Shown here: piece by piece, positions 1 to 6,493 of the stretch
Position numbering within the stretch: the stretch's first letter is position 1
How the letters are laid out: every line of letters begins with the position of its first letter
Assembly (NCBI GenBank): GCA_030639665.1
Contig: DAOWCC010000098.1
Coordinates: 1 to 8,865 of the forward strand
DNA from: Elusimicrobiota bacterium
GTDB taxonomy: Bacteria; Elusimicrobiota; Elusimicrobia; Elusimicrobiales; UBA9959
Direction: 5' to 3'
DNA: 8,865 nucleotides
Notes under the pieces: generated by a model
Seen by the model: the letters and a program-made list of their open reading frames with translations, nothing else
Databases searched by the model: none
Told to the model about the DNA's origin: nothing
Position numbers and translations under genes: made by a program

Positions 1-83
1 ATCAGCCGCATATAAATAATATAGCTTGAAATGAAGGGTGAAATCAAGGGAATTTGTTGTCGGACAGGCTTGTCGGAGAGGTT

Positions 84-99
84 TTGCTAAGGCGGGATT
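84..99 (+). repeat. 16-bp direct repeat, left copy
   Basis: TTGCTAAGGCGGGATT is repeated exactly at 408-423. Both copies are followed within a few bases by a T-rich stretch ending in TAG. The copies bracket the 13-bp inverted repeat, so they may be flanks of an insertion, or recombination or regulatory sites. A 16-base exact repeat within about 330 bases is unlikely by chance in a sequence of this composition. Confidence 0.75.
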
Positions 100-111
100 G
101 TTACAAATTTT

Positions 112-372
112 TAGAAATGTCATACAAAGGAACAAGTATGACAGGGGGAGCAAAAAAGTTTTACGCTCTCTCCCGGCGGGTTTTGCTTATACTGGCTTTC
201 GGACTTTCGCCAGCTCCGGAACTTAGTCGAAAACAATGTTTTCTCCCTCAAACATCCTCGCTGTTTCGGAGAAATGCGCTACAGTCCTTAGCCAAAAACC
301 CAAAGTCGCTCGCCGCAAAATCTTTTTCGCTTTTAGGTCAATATGTTTTACCAAACAACTATGACATTTCTA
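112..372. repeat. MITE-like element with 13-bp terminal inverted repeats (putative)
   Basis: TAGAAATGTCATA at 112-124 is the exact reverse complement of 360-372. Each arm ends in TA, which would fit a Tc1/mariner-type TA target duplication, although TA is also its own complement, so this is suggestive only. The left arm also forms a local hairpin: TGTCATAC at 118-125 pairs with GTATGACA at 136-143 across a 10-base loop. The interior carries no transposase. It is somewhat richer in G+C and more structured than the flanks. I infer a non-autonomous, possibly decayed, dispersed element of about 261 bp. Whether other copies exist in the genome cannot be seen here. Confidence 0.4.
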
Positions 373-407
373 TTTAACGCATATGACATTTTAAAAAAAT
401 TACTACA

Positions 408-423
408 TTGCTAAGGCGGGATT
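408..423 (+). repeat. 16-bp direct repeat, right copy
   Basis: Exact second copy of the motif at 84-99. It ends 36 bases before the prfB start codon, so it lies within the likely prfB promoter or leader region. Confidence 0.75.
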
Positions 424-459
424 TTTTAGTGGAACCTTAAAAGTGGTAAAATAAGCGCT

Positions 460-1584
460 ATGGCTACAGAATTGGAATTTAAAGATATAGTAAATAAAAT
501 AGAAGAACTTGAAGCTTTTCATGAAAATACGGCTAAAATTTTGGATATTGATTCTAAGCGGACTGAATTGAAAGAAAAAGAAGCTGTCGCGGGAGAGACT
601 GATTTCTGGGATAATCCCGAGAAAGCCCGCGCCCATCTTAAAGAAATGAACAGCATTAAAAAAGATATGGATTTGATGGATGAAATAAAAGGGGAAATTG
701 AAGATGGAAAGGTTCATGCCGAACTTTCAAAAGAGATGGATGACATTAAAGAATTGGCCCTTGTAATGGATGAGCTTAAGGAAAGCGAGAAGAAATTATC
801 CGCTTTGGATTTTCAGCTTAAACTTTCAGAGCCTATGGATAAAAATGACGCTATTTTAAATATTCATTCCGGCGCCGGCGGAACAGAAGCTTGCGATTGG
901 TCGGAGATGTTATTAAGGATGTATGAAAGATGGGCGCAAGCCAAGGGTTTTAATTTTACAATTACTGATATACTGTCCGGCGAAGAAGCGGGAGTTAAAG
1001 GTGTTTCGGTTTTTATAAAAGGCCCATATGCGTATGGTTATTTAAAGAGCGAGATAGGCGTGCATAGATTGGTCAGGGTTTCTCCCTTTGATTCCAATAA
1101 AAGAAGGCATACTTCTTTTTCTTCCATTGATGTTTTGGCCGATATTGAGGATGATGTTGAAATTACGGTTGAGGATAAAGACCTTAAGGTGGATACTTAT
1201 CGTTCGGGCGGAGCCGGCGGACAGAATGTAAATAAAGTTGAAACGGCCGTGAGGATTACTCATATGCCGTCGGGAATAATCACTCAATGCCAGGCGGAAC
1301 GCTCTCAGCATCAAAATAAAGAGCATGCCATGAAGATGCTTAAGGCTAAGCTTTATGAAGTTGAAATGGATAAAAAGCGCAGTGAAATGGAAAGGCATTA
1401 TGACGCGAAAGGCGATATAGGCTGGGGCCATCAAATACGGTCTTATGTTTTTATGCCTTATCAGATGGTTAAAGATTTGAGGACAAGTTATGAAAGCTCG
1501 AATATTCAAGGCGTTATGGACGGGGATTTGGACCCTTTCATGCATTCATACTTAAGCTATAAAGCGGCTCAAAAGAAAAAATGA
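460..1584 (+). CDS. prfB: peptide chain release factor 2 (RF2)
   Basis: A 374-residue class I release factor that ends translation at UGA and UAA by entering the ribosomal A site and triggering peptidyl-tRNA hydrolysis. Visible marks are the RF2-type anticodon-like tripeptide Ser-Pro-Phe at residues 208-210 (within VRVSPFDS) and the catalytic GGQ at 253-255 within RSGGAGGQNVNK. The glutamine of GGQ is normally methylated by PrmC. Length fits the family (E. coli 365). Many bacteria make RF2 through a programmed +1 frameshift at an in-frame UGA near codon 26. Here the matching stretch (KILDIDSKR, about residues 27-35) reads straight through with no UGA, so that autoregulation is absent. ATG460 is the only plausible start: no start codon lies between it and the upstream in-frame stop at 427-429. 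Its Shine-Dalgarno site is poor. The gene ends in TGA, overlapping the tatD start as ATGA, and heads a four-gene operon. Confidence 0.97.
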   Translation: MATELEFKDIVNKIEELEAFHENTAKILDIDSKRTELKEKEAVAGETDFWDNPEKARAHLKEMNSIKKDMDLMDEIKGEIEDGKVHAELSKEMDDIKELALVMDELKESEKKLSALDFQLKLSEPMDKNDAILNIHSGAGGTEACDWSEMLLRMYERWAQAKGFNFTITDILSGEEAGVKGVSVFIKGPYAYGYLKSEIGVHRLVRVSPFDSNKRRHTSFSSIDVLADIEDDVEITVEDKDLKVDTYRSGGAGGQNVNKVETAVRITHMPSGIITQCQAERSQHQNKEHAMKMLKAKLYEVEMDKKRSEMERHYDAKGDIGWGHQIRSYVFMPYQMVKDLRTSYESSNIQGVMDGDLDPFMHSYLSYKAAQKKK

Positions 1585-2396
1585 AATTCATAGAAACTCA
1601 CGCTCATTTATGCGATAAGGCTTTTGATAAAGACAGAGACGAAATAATAGATAAAAGTTTTTCTTCCGGCATAGAAAAAATAATTGAAATTTCGTGTTCG
1701 GCAAAAGACTGGCAAAGCGCTCTGGAACTTCGCGAAAAATATAAAAATAAAATTTTTCCGGTCTTCGGCATATATCCCGGATATATTGAAGAATTGACCG
1801 CCGGGAATCCTCTCGAACTTCAAGATAATTTAAAAAAAGATTTTTGCGCGGGGCTTGGCGAAATAGGCCTTGATTATTATTGGGATAATTCCAAGAAGAA
1901 AGAACAATTTCAGATTTTAGATTCAATGATTGATATCTCAAATAATATTGGAAAAATTTGTGTCTTTCACGCCAGAAACGGCAAAGATGAAAAAAACGAT
2001 AGCGCGTATATGGATTTGACGGCGAAACTAAAAGATGATTGGAATTTTGACAATAAGAAAAGAAGCCGCGGCATACTGCATTGTTTTTCAGGTAATTGGG
2101 AAGACGCGAAAGCGGGTTTGGATTTAGGGCTTTTAATAGGAGTGAACGGAACTTTTACTTATAAGAAAAACCATGAACTTAGGGAAATAATAAAAAAAGC
2201 GGGTCTTGAAAATATTGTTCTTGAAACCGATTGCCCTTATCTTCCACCTCAGGCGATAAGAGGCAAAAGAAATGACCCCTCTCAAATACCTGTGATAGCT
2301 CAAGCGATGAGCGAGTATTTAAACGCCAAGCCTGAATATATTGCCGATATAACTTCGGCAAATGCCAATGAACTTTTTAGCCTTCCGGGAGAATAA
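1581..2396 (+). CDS. tatD: TatD-family metal-dependent hydrolase (putative DNase)
   Basis: A 271-residue TIM-barrel amidohydrolase-superfamily protein of the TatD/YcfH/YjjV group, cytoplasmic, with two-metal-dependent nuclease activity in studied members. All expected metal ligands are in place: H7 and H9 (ETHAHL), E94 (GEIGLDYY), H130 (FHAR), H167 (LHCFSG) and D217 (ETDCPYLPP). The spacing of H7, H9, E94 and H130 matches E. coli YcfH. Two oddities are a longer, charged, Lys/Asp-rich insert between H130 and H167 (about residues 134-162) and GIYPG at 63-67, where the family usually has GIHPH or GVHPH. The start ATG overlaps the prfB stop and has only an A-rich stretch ahead of it, so translation probably depends on coupling to prfB. 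The exact substrate cannot be told; the gene symbol denotes the family rather than a proven orthologue of E. coli tatD. Confidence 0.93.
   Translation: MKFIETHAHLCDKAFDKDRDEIIDKSFSSGIEKIIEISCSAKDWQSALELREKYKNKIFPVFGIYPGYIEELTAGNPLELQDNLKKDFCAGLGEIGLDYYWDNSKKKEQFQILDSMIDISNNIGKICVFHARNGKDEKNDSAYMDLTAKLKDDWNFDNKKRSRGILHCFSGNWEDAKAGLDLGLLIGVNGTFTYKKNHELREIIKKAGLENIVLETDCPYLPPQAIRGKRNDPSQIPVIAQAMSEYLNAKPEYIADITSANANELFSLPGE
2387..2391 (+). promoter_or_regulatory. ribosome binding site that sets the metH TTG start
   Basis: GGGAG lies inside the last codons of tatD, six bases before TTG2398. This spacing is ideal and supports TTG2398 as the metH start rather than the in-frame ATG at 2362, which lies inside tatD with no comparable site and would add 12 residues not expected in the family. 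Confidence 0.75.
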
Positions 2397-2397
2397 A

Positions 2398-4938
2398 TTG
2401 AAAACTGACGAAAAACTTAAAAAAATAATAAATGAGAAAGCGCTTATTTTGGATGGCGCTATGGGCACTTATCTTTCCAAATTTAATCTTAAGGCCGAAG
2501 ATTTTGGCGGACATGACGGTTTAAATGAATATCTTTCAATATCAAAGCCGGAAGTAATCAAGCAGGTTCATCTGGATTATCTTAAGGCCGGAGCGGATAT
2601 AATTGAAACGAATACCTTTGGCGCGAATGGAATAATTTTAAAGGAGTACGGCCTTGAAGATAAGGTAAAGGAATTAAATATTGCTTCGGTTAAACTTGCC
2701 AAAGAGGCGGTTAAGGAATGTTCAAGCGTTCAGCATCCGAGATTTGTCGCGGGTTCCATAGGCCCGACCACAAAGTCTCTTTTTGTGACCGGCGGCATAA
2801 GTTTTGAGGAATTTTCGGATGTCTATTTTGAGCAGGTTTCAGCTTTAATTGAAGGTGGAGCGGATATTATTATGATTGAGACCGCTCATGATATTTTGAA
2901 TATTAAGGCGGCTTATGCCGCAGTTGTCAGAGCTTTTGAAAAACATTCGATTCAATTGCCCATTATAGTTTCCGTGACTATGGATAATAAAAACGCCCTG
3001 CTTAGCGGCCAGGCCGTGGAAGCGGTCTATGTTTCATTGGAGCATTTGCCTTTATTCGCTTTGGGTTTTAATTGTTCAACAGGGCCTAAAGACATGGCTT
3101 TGCGCCTTGAAAGCCTTTCCAAGATTTCGAAGTTTCCCGTTTTTGCCATGCCGAATGCCGGTTTGCCGGATGAAAACGGCGCCTATAATGAAAGTCCCGA
3201 GGAATTTGCCAAAACCCTTTCGGGTTACGCGGAAAAAAAATATTTAAATATAGTGGGGGGCTGTTGTGGAACCGGGCCCGGACATATTAAGGCTTTATCC
3301 GAAGCGCTAAAAAATATCAAGCCGCGCGCGCTTTTAAAAGAAACATCCTGGGCCGTAAGCGGCATAGAACCTTTATTTTATGATGAAATAGAAACTCCCA
3401 TATTGGTGGGGGAAAGAAATAATTCCATAGGCAGTAAAAAATTTAGAGATATTGTGGCGGCGGGAAATTGGGATGAGGCTGTCACTTTGGCTAAAGCTCA
3501 AGTTAAGGCCGGAGCGCATATGCTGGATATCTGTCTTTCAAATCCGGAGAGAAATGAGCTTGAGGACGCGAGAATTTTCTTACCCAAAATATTTCATTCT
3601 TTAAGAACCCCGATAATGATTGATACTACGGATATCAAGGTTATGGAAGAAGTTCTTAAAATGGCGCCGGGCAAATGCGTTTTAAATTCCGTAAATTTTG
3701 AATTTGGCGATGATAAGCCCGCTCAGGTCGCCCGGCTTATGAAACTTTACGGCGCTAAAATTGTTTTTGGCGTTATTGACGAAGATAAGGAAAATGGCAT
3801 TCCTCTGACTTGCGAGAGGAAGATGGAAGTGGCTCAAAGAGGCTATAAATTTTTTACCGAGAAATGCGGCATAAGCCCGGAAGATATAATTTTTGACGCC
3901 TTGGTTTTCCCCGTCGGAGTGGGAGAAGATTATATTCACGCGGCAAAAGAAACATTGAAAGCCATTGAGCAAATGAAAAAAGAATTTCCTCTTTCAAAAA
4001 CCATATTGGGAGTGAGTAATGTTTCTTTCGGTTTGCCGCCGAAAGGGAGAGAGGTTTTAAATTCCGTTTTTCTTCATCTCGCGGTGGCCCGCGGCCTTGA
4101 TATGGCGATAGTAAACGCTCAAAAACTTAAGAGATACGCTTTTTTGCCTGAAAATGAAATAAAGCTCGCCGAAGATTTGATTTTTGCCAAAAACAAAAAC
4201 GCCGTTTCAAATTTCGCCGATTATTTCAGAGCTAAAAAAGAAGTTTCTTCGGTTTCTTCCGACCGTGATGATATTGAGCCGGAGGAAAAACTTTATAGGC
4301 TTATTATCGAGGGACTAAAGGGAGATATTGAAAATATAGTCGCCGAGCTTTTGAAAAAAAGCAAACCGATGGATATTATAAACGGCCCCGTTTTAAACGC
4401 CATGGGAGAAGTGGGAAAGCTTTTTGCCAAGGGCGATTTGATAGTAACCGAAGTTTTGCAGAGCGCGGAAGTCGTTAGAAAAGCGGTGGATGTTCTCGGA
4501 CCGGCTTTAAAATCTTCGAATATCGGAACAAGAGGAAAATTTTTACTCGCGACCGTTAAAGGGGATGTTCACGATATCGGTAAAAATTTAGTGCATATTA
4601 TTTTTGAGAGCAATGGTTTTGAAGTAATAGATTTGGGTGTCAAGGTTCCGCCTGAAATTATAGTGGAAAACGCTTTAAAGGAAAAGCCTGACCTGATAGG
4701 TTTGTCGGGGCTTTTGGTCCGTTCAACCGAACAAATGGCTATAACGGCGCGCGAGCTTTCCAAGGCCGGGATTAGAGTTCCCATGATTTTCGGCGGAGCG
4801 GCTTTAACCGATAAATTTGTCGAATCAAATATAAAACCCATATACGAAGGGGAAGCTTTTTACGCGTCTGATGCGATGAACGCTTTGAATTTCGCCCTTA
4901 AGGCCAATATTAAAATAAAAGACGCGGGTGGGAAATAG
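2398..4938 (+). CDS. metH: cobalamin-dependent methionine synthase, catalytic and B12 modules, no activation domain
   Basis: An 846-residue cytoplasmic enzyme that transfers a methyl group from 5-methyltetrahydrofolate through cobalamin to homocysteine, giving methionine. Domains in order: homocysteine-binding barrel (about 10-305) with zinc ligands C226 (GFNCSTGP), C289 and C290 (GGCCGTGPGH), whose 63-residue spacing equals E. coli C247/C310; pterin-binding barrel (about 330-590) opening with GERNNSIGSKKF at 338-349; helical cobalamin cap (about 620-700); Rossmann B12 domain (about 712-835) with DVHDIG at 723-728, lower axial ligand H725, and S776 matching the E. coli Asp-His-Ser triad. The protein stops after the B12 domain, whereas E. 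coli MetH (1227 residues) continues with the AdoMet-binding reactivation domain. That domain is the next gene, 11 bases on. GERNN replaces the usual GERTN. The start is TTG2398 by its ribosome binding site, one base after the tatD stop. Confidence 0.96.
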   Translation: MKTDEKLKKIINEKALILDGAMGTYLSKFNLKAEDFGGHDGLNEYLSISKPEVIKQVHLDYLKAGADIIETNTFGANGIILKEYGLEDKVKELNIASVKLAKEAVKECSSVQHPRFVAGSIGPTTKSLFVTGGISFEEFSDVYFEQVSALIEGGADIIMIETAHDILNIKAAYAAVVRAFEKHSIQLPIIVSVTMDNKNALLSGQAVEAVYVSLEHLPLFALGFNCSTGPKDMALRLESLSKISKFPVFAMPNAGLPDENGAYNESPEEFAKTLSGYAEKKYLNIVGGCCGTGPGHIKALSEALKNIKPRALLKETSWAVSGIEPLFYDEIETPILVGERNNSIGSKKFRDIVAAGNWDEAVTLAKAQVKAGAHMLDICLSNPERNELEDARIFLPKIFHSLRTPIMIDTTDIKVMEEVLKMAPGKCVLNSVNFEFGDDKPAQVARLMKLYGAKIVFGVIDEDKENGIPLTCERKMEVAQRGYKFFTEKCGISPEDIIFDALVFPVGVGEDYIHAAKETLKAIEQMKKEFPLSKTILGVSNVSFGLPPKGREVLNSVFLHLAVARGLDMAIVNAQKLKRYAFLPENEIKLAEDLIFAKNKNAVSNFADYFRAKKEVSSVSSDRDDIEPEEKLYRLIIEGLKGDIENIVAELLKKSKPMDIINGPVLNAMGEVGKLFAKGDLIVTEVLQSAEVVRKAVDVLGPALKSSNIGTRGKFLLATVKGDVHDIGKNLVHIIFESNGFEVIDLGVKVPPEIIVENALKEKPDLIGLSGLLVRSTEQMAITARELSKAGIRVPMIFGGAALTDKFVESNIKPIYEGEAFYASDAMNALNFALKANIKIKDAGGK

Positions 4939-4949
4939 GATTTTGAAAG

Positions 4950-5762
4950 TTGGACATTGGGAGCCTGGAAAAAGGAATGAATAAATATTATCCGGAAAAT
5001 GTGCCGGAACCGAAAGATTTTGAAAGGCATTTTTTTGGCGATTATGATTTGGATGAGCTTTTTGACAATCTTAATGAGGATTTATTTTATTCGCGTTTTT
5101 TAAAATTAAAAAAGACGGATACAAAAAAACTTGAAGAAACAAAGAAGATTGTCGGGGAAATAAAAAAAGATATCATTCTGCATAAAATCATAAAGCCCAA
5201 AGGTGTTTATAAATTTTTCAGAGTTAATTCTGAAAACGATAAAGTTGTATTTTTTGAAGATGATGACGTGGTTGAAACTATTGATTTTCCAAGACAAATA
5301 GATGGAGAAAATTTATCCATTGCCGATTTTGTAGCGCCCTTATCCGAGAAGAAAAGAGATTGTATGGCTTTATTTGTGGTATCTTGCGGCCAAGGTATTA
5401 GAGAATTTTCAAAAACCGAGCGGGATAAAGGGAGTTATCTAAGGTCTTATGTAATCGAGGCTCTTTCTTTAAGTTTGGCTGAATCCTTCGCGGAGCTTAT
5501 TCATTATAAAATCAGAGAGAATTGGGGTATTGTCACCGATAATGAGAATAAGCCGCTTTATCGCTCAAGATATAATGGCAAGAGATATTCATTCGGTTAT
5601 CCTTCATGTCCCGATTTATCAAATCAACGAAAAATATTCAATTTATTGAAGCCGGAGAAAGATATTAATATTAAGCTCACGGATGATTTTATGATGGAGC
5701 CGGAAGCGAGCGTATCTGCTTTTGTTCTGCATAATTCAAAGGCGAAGTATTTTGATGTTTAA
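4950..5762 (+). CDS. stand-alone methionine synthase activation domain (AdoMet-binding reactivation protein)
   Basis: A 270-residue protein matching the C-terminal activation domain of MetH (Pfam Met_synt_B12). In full-length enzymes this domain binds S-adenosylmethionine and lets oxidised cob(II)alamin be reduced and remethylated. Recognisable blocks, compared from memory with E. coli MetH, are IADFVAP (124-130; LADFVAP), EALSLSLAESFAELIHYKIR (170-189; KALADRLAEAFAEYLHERVR), RYSFGYPSCPD (212-222; RPAPGYPACPE, containing the AdoMet-contacting Arg and Tyr) and a C-terminus ending in SKAKYFDV (SKYYAV). It ends about 27 residues earlier than the E. coli domain. It must act in trans on the preceding MetH, as reported for T. 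maritima TM0269 with TM0268. The start is uncertain: TTG4950 has AGGA nine bases upstream and suits the compact operon, while ATG4977 (residue 10) has AAGGA directly against it, too close to be ideal. The electron donor is not visible here. Confidence 0.92.
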   Translation: MDIGSLEKGMNKYYPENVPEPKDFERHFFGDYDLDELFDNLNEDLFYSRFLKLKKTDTKKLEETKKIVGEIKKDIILHKIIKPKGVYKFFRVNSENDKVVFFEDDDVVETIDFPRQIDGENLSIADFVAPLSEKKRDCMALFVVSCGQGIREFSKTERDKGSYLRSYVIEALSLSLAESFAELIHYKIRENWGIVTDNENKPLYRSRYNGKRYSFGYPSCPDLSNQRKIFNLLKPEKDINIKLTDDFMMEPEASVSAFVLHNSKAKYFDV

Positions 5763-5781
5763 TAAGTATAGTGAAGTTTTA

Positions 5782-5827
5782 ATTAAAGGGGGATTTGTGC
5801 TCCTTAATATCTCTTTTTGCGCACAAA
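5782..5827 (+). promoter_or_regulatory. two mutually exclusive hairpins between the activation gene and coaD
   Basis: Hairpin 1 pairs 5782-5791 with 5800-5808 (nine pairs, one bulged A at 5785, one G-T wobble, eight-base loop) and is followed by TCTTTTT at 5812-5818, resembling a weak intrinsic terminator for the operon. Hairpin 2 pairs TTTGTGC (5794-5800) with GCACAAA (5821-5827), seven perfect pairs over a 20-base loop. Both use bases 5794-5800, so they cannot form together. This could be a simple leaky terminator, or an attenuator-like switch ahead of coaD. Function is inferred from pairing alone. Confidence 0.35.
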
Positions 5828-5843
5828 GATGCTTTTGATGAGA

Positions 5844-5849
5844 TATAAT
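5844..5849 (+). promoter_or_regulatory. candidate -10 box for coaD
   Basis: A perfect TATAAT sits 68 bases before the coaD start codon. No good -35 element lies 16-18 bases upstream (GCACAA is the best at 17), and TTGCGC is 21 bases away, too far. There is no extended -10 TG. If used, the promoter is weak or activator-dependent. The box may be chance in AT-rich DNA. Confidence 0.3.
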
Positions 5850-5905
5850 AACAGTGAGGGAAATTTTAAAAAATGTGATATTTTTCAGAAAGTGACTATG
5901 CCACT

Positions 5906-5913
5906 TAAGGAGG
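5906..5913 (+). promoter_or_regulatory. strong ribosome binding site for coaD
   Basis: TAAGGAGG is nearly a full anti-Shine-Dalgarno match, four bases before GTG5918. It fixes the GTG as the start and is the strongest ribosome binding site in the window. Confidence 0.85.
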
Positions 5914-5917
5914 CTTC

Positions 5918-6400
5918 GTGAAACAGAAAATAGCGGTTTATGCCGGCAGTTTTGACCCGGTAACTTATGGTCATTTGGATATTATAGAAAGAGCCAGTAA
6001 AATTTTTAATCATTTGGTGGTCAGTATATTTACAAATAAAAATAAAAAAGCAATGTTCACTCTTGAAGAAAGAAAGGATATGCTTAAAAAAGTTTTGGGC
6101 AAAAATAAAAATGTTTCCATAGATTGTTTTGACGGTCTGCTTGTCGATTATGTTAAGCAGAAAAAAGTGAATGTTGTCATAAGAGGACTTAGGGCCATTT
6201 CGGATTTGGAATATGAGTTTCAGATTGCCGGAATAAACAGGATGCTGTATAAAGATATTGAAACGGTTTTCTTTATGCCATCGGCAAAATATTCTCATTT
6301 ATCTTCCAGTATGGTTAGGGAGATTGGAAAATTTAAGGGGGATGTTTCAAAGCTTGTGCCGCCTTATGTGGCTAAGTCCATAAAAAAGAAATTATTTTAA
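5918..6400 (+). CDS. coaD: phosphopantetheine adenylyltransferase
   Basis: A 160-residue cytoplasmic enzyme for the penultimate step of coenzyme A synthesis: 4'-phosphopantetheine plus ATP gives dephospho-CoA and pyrophosphate. It is a nucleotidyltransferase of the HxGH class. Visible motifs are GSFDPVTYGHLDII at 10-23, whose TYGH (16-19) is the family's T/HxGH with catalytic H19; NKNKKAMFTLEER at 40-52, with the conserved Lys and the MFTLEER run; RGLRAISDLEYEFQ at 89-102; and SSSMVREI at 129-136, the ISSSxVRE-type ATP-binding signature. Length equals the family norm (about 160). It starts at GTG, set by a strong ribosome binding site. A 155-base gap with hairpins separates it from the methionine synthase operon, so it may be transcribed on its own or by readthrough. 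An intrinsic terminator follows. Confidence 0.97.
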   Translation: MKQKIAVYAGSFDPVTYGHLDIIERASKIFNHLVVSIFTNKNKKAMFTLEERKDMLKKVLGKNKNVSIDCFDGLLVDYVKQKKVNVVIRGLRAISDLEYEFQIAGINRMLYKDIETVFFMPSAKYSHLSSSMVREIGKFKGDVSKLVPPYVAKSIKKKLF

Positions 6401-6426
6401 TAAGGCTGTTTTTTAAGTGAATAAGT

Positions 6427-6458
6427 AAAAAAGCCCGGACTTTCATCCGGGCTTTTTT
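6427..6458. terminator. bidirectional intrinsic terminator between coaD and the peptidase gene
   Basis: A perfect 13-pair inverted repeat, 6427-6439 with 6446-6458, and a six-base loop. The core is GCCCGGA/TCCGGGC, flanked by six A on the left and six T on the right, so both strands read as a G+C stem followed by a U tract. It ends 58 bases after coaD on the + strand and lies just past the end of the - strand peptidase gene, so it serves both convergent genes. Confidence 0.92.
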
Positions 6459-6493
6459 ATTCAGTTGGTAATTATTTCGGTTTTTGCGATTAT

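Larger units (their letters stand above)
1..459. other. gene-free, repeat-rich region upstream of prfB
   Basis: No convincing coding sequence is visible. Two overlapping + strand open frames (38-226 and 54-377) are out of phase with each other, have no Shine-Dalgarno site, and their products look like translated non-coding DNA (basic, Ser/Leu/Phe-rich, no recognisable domain). The stretch instead holds a 16-bp direct repeat (84-99 and 408-423), a 13-bp perfect inverted repeat (112-124 and 360-372), four copies of TATGACA (one inverted), and several small hairpins. One is a 6-bp perfect stem at 229-234/238-243 nested inside a 9-bp stem with one wobble at 214-222/263-271. This looks like a decayed mobile or dispersed repeat. 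The prfB promoter must lie in or before it, but I could not find a good -35/-10 pair. What lies upstream of base 1 is unknown. Confidence 0.6.

Noticed and set aside
54..377. + strand open frame of 107 codons upstream of prfB (and an overlapping 62-codon frame at 38-226)
   Set aside because: No Shine-Dalgarno site, no recognisable domain, composition unlike the real genes, and it runs across repeats and hairpins. More likely non-coding repeat DNA.
383..409. ATGACA/TACATT as a prfB promoter
   Set aside because: The spacing is only 15 bases and both boxes are weak; ATGACA is also one of the repeated TATGACA motifs.
84..423. CRISPR array
   Set aside because: Only two exact 16-bp copies more than 300 bases apart; no regular repeat-spacer pattern and no cas gene.
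447..452. TAAAAT as a -10 box for prfB
   Set aside because: Seven bases from the start codon, leaving no room for a leader, and no -35 partner at normal distance.
1042..1545. - strand open frame of 167 codons
   Set aside because: Lies wholly antisense to the conserved C-terminal half of prfB; no own start signal or domain.
2362..2397. ATG2362 as the metH start
   Set aside because: It lies inside tatD, lacks a ribosome site at proper spacing, and would add 12 unlikely residues. TTG2398 has GGGAG six bases ahead.
4569..4841. - strand open frame of 90 codons
   Set aside because: Antisense to the highly conserved B12-binding domain of metH; explained by that gene.
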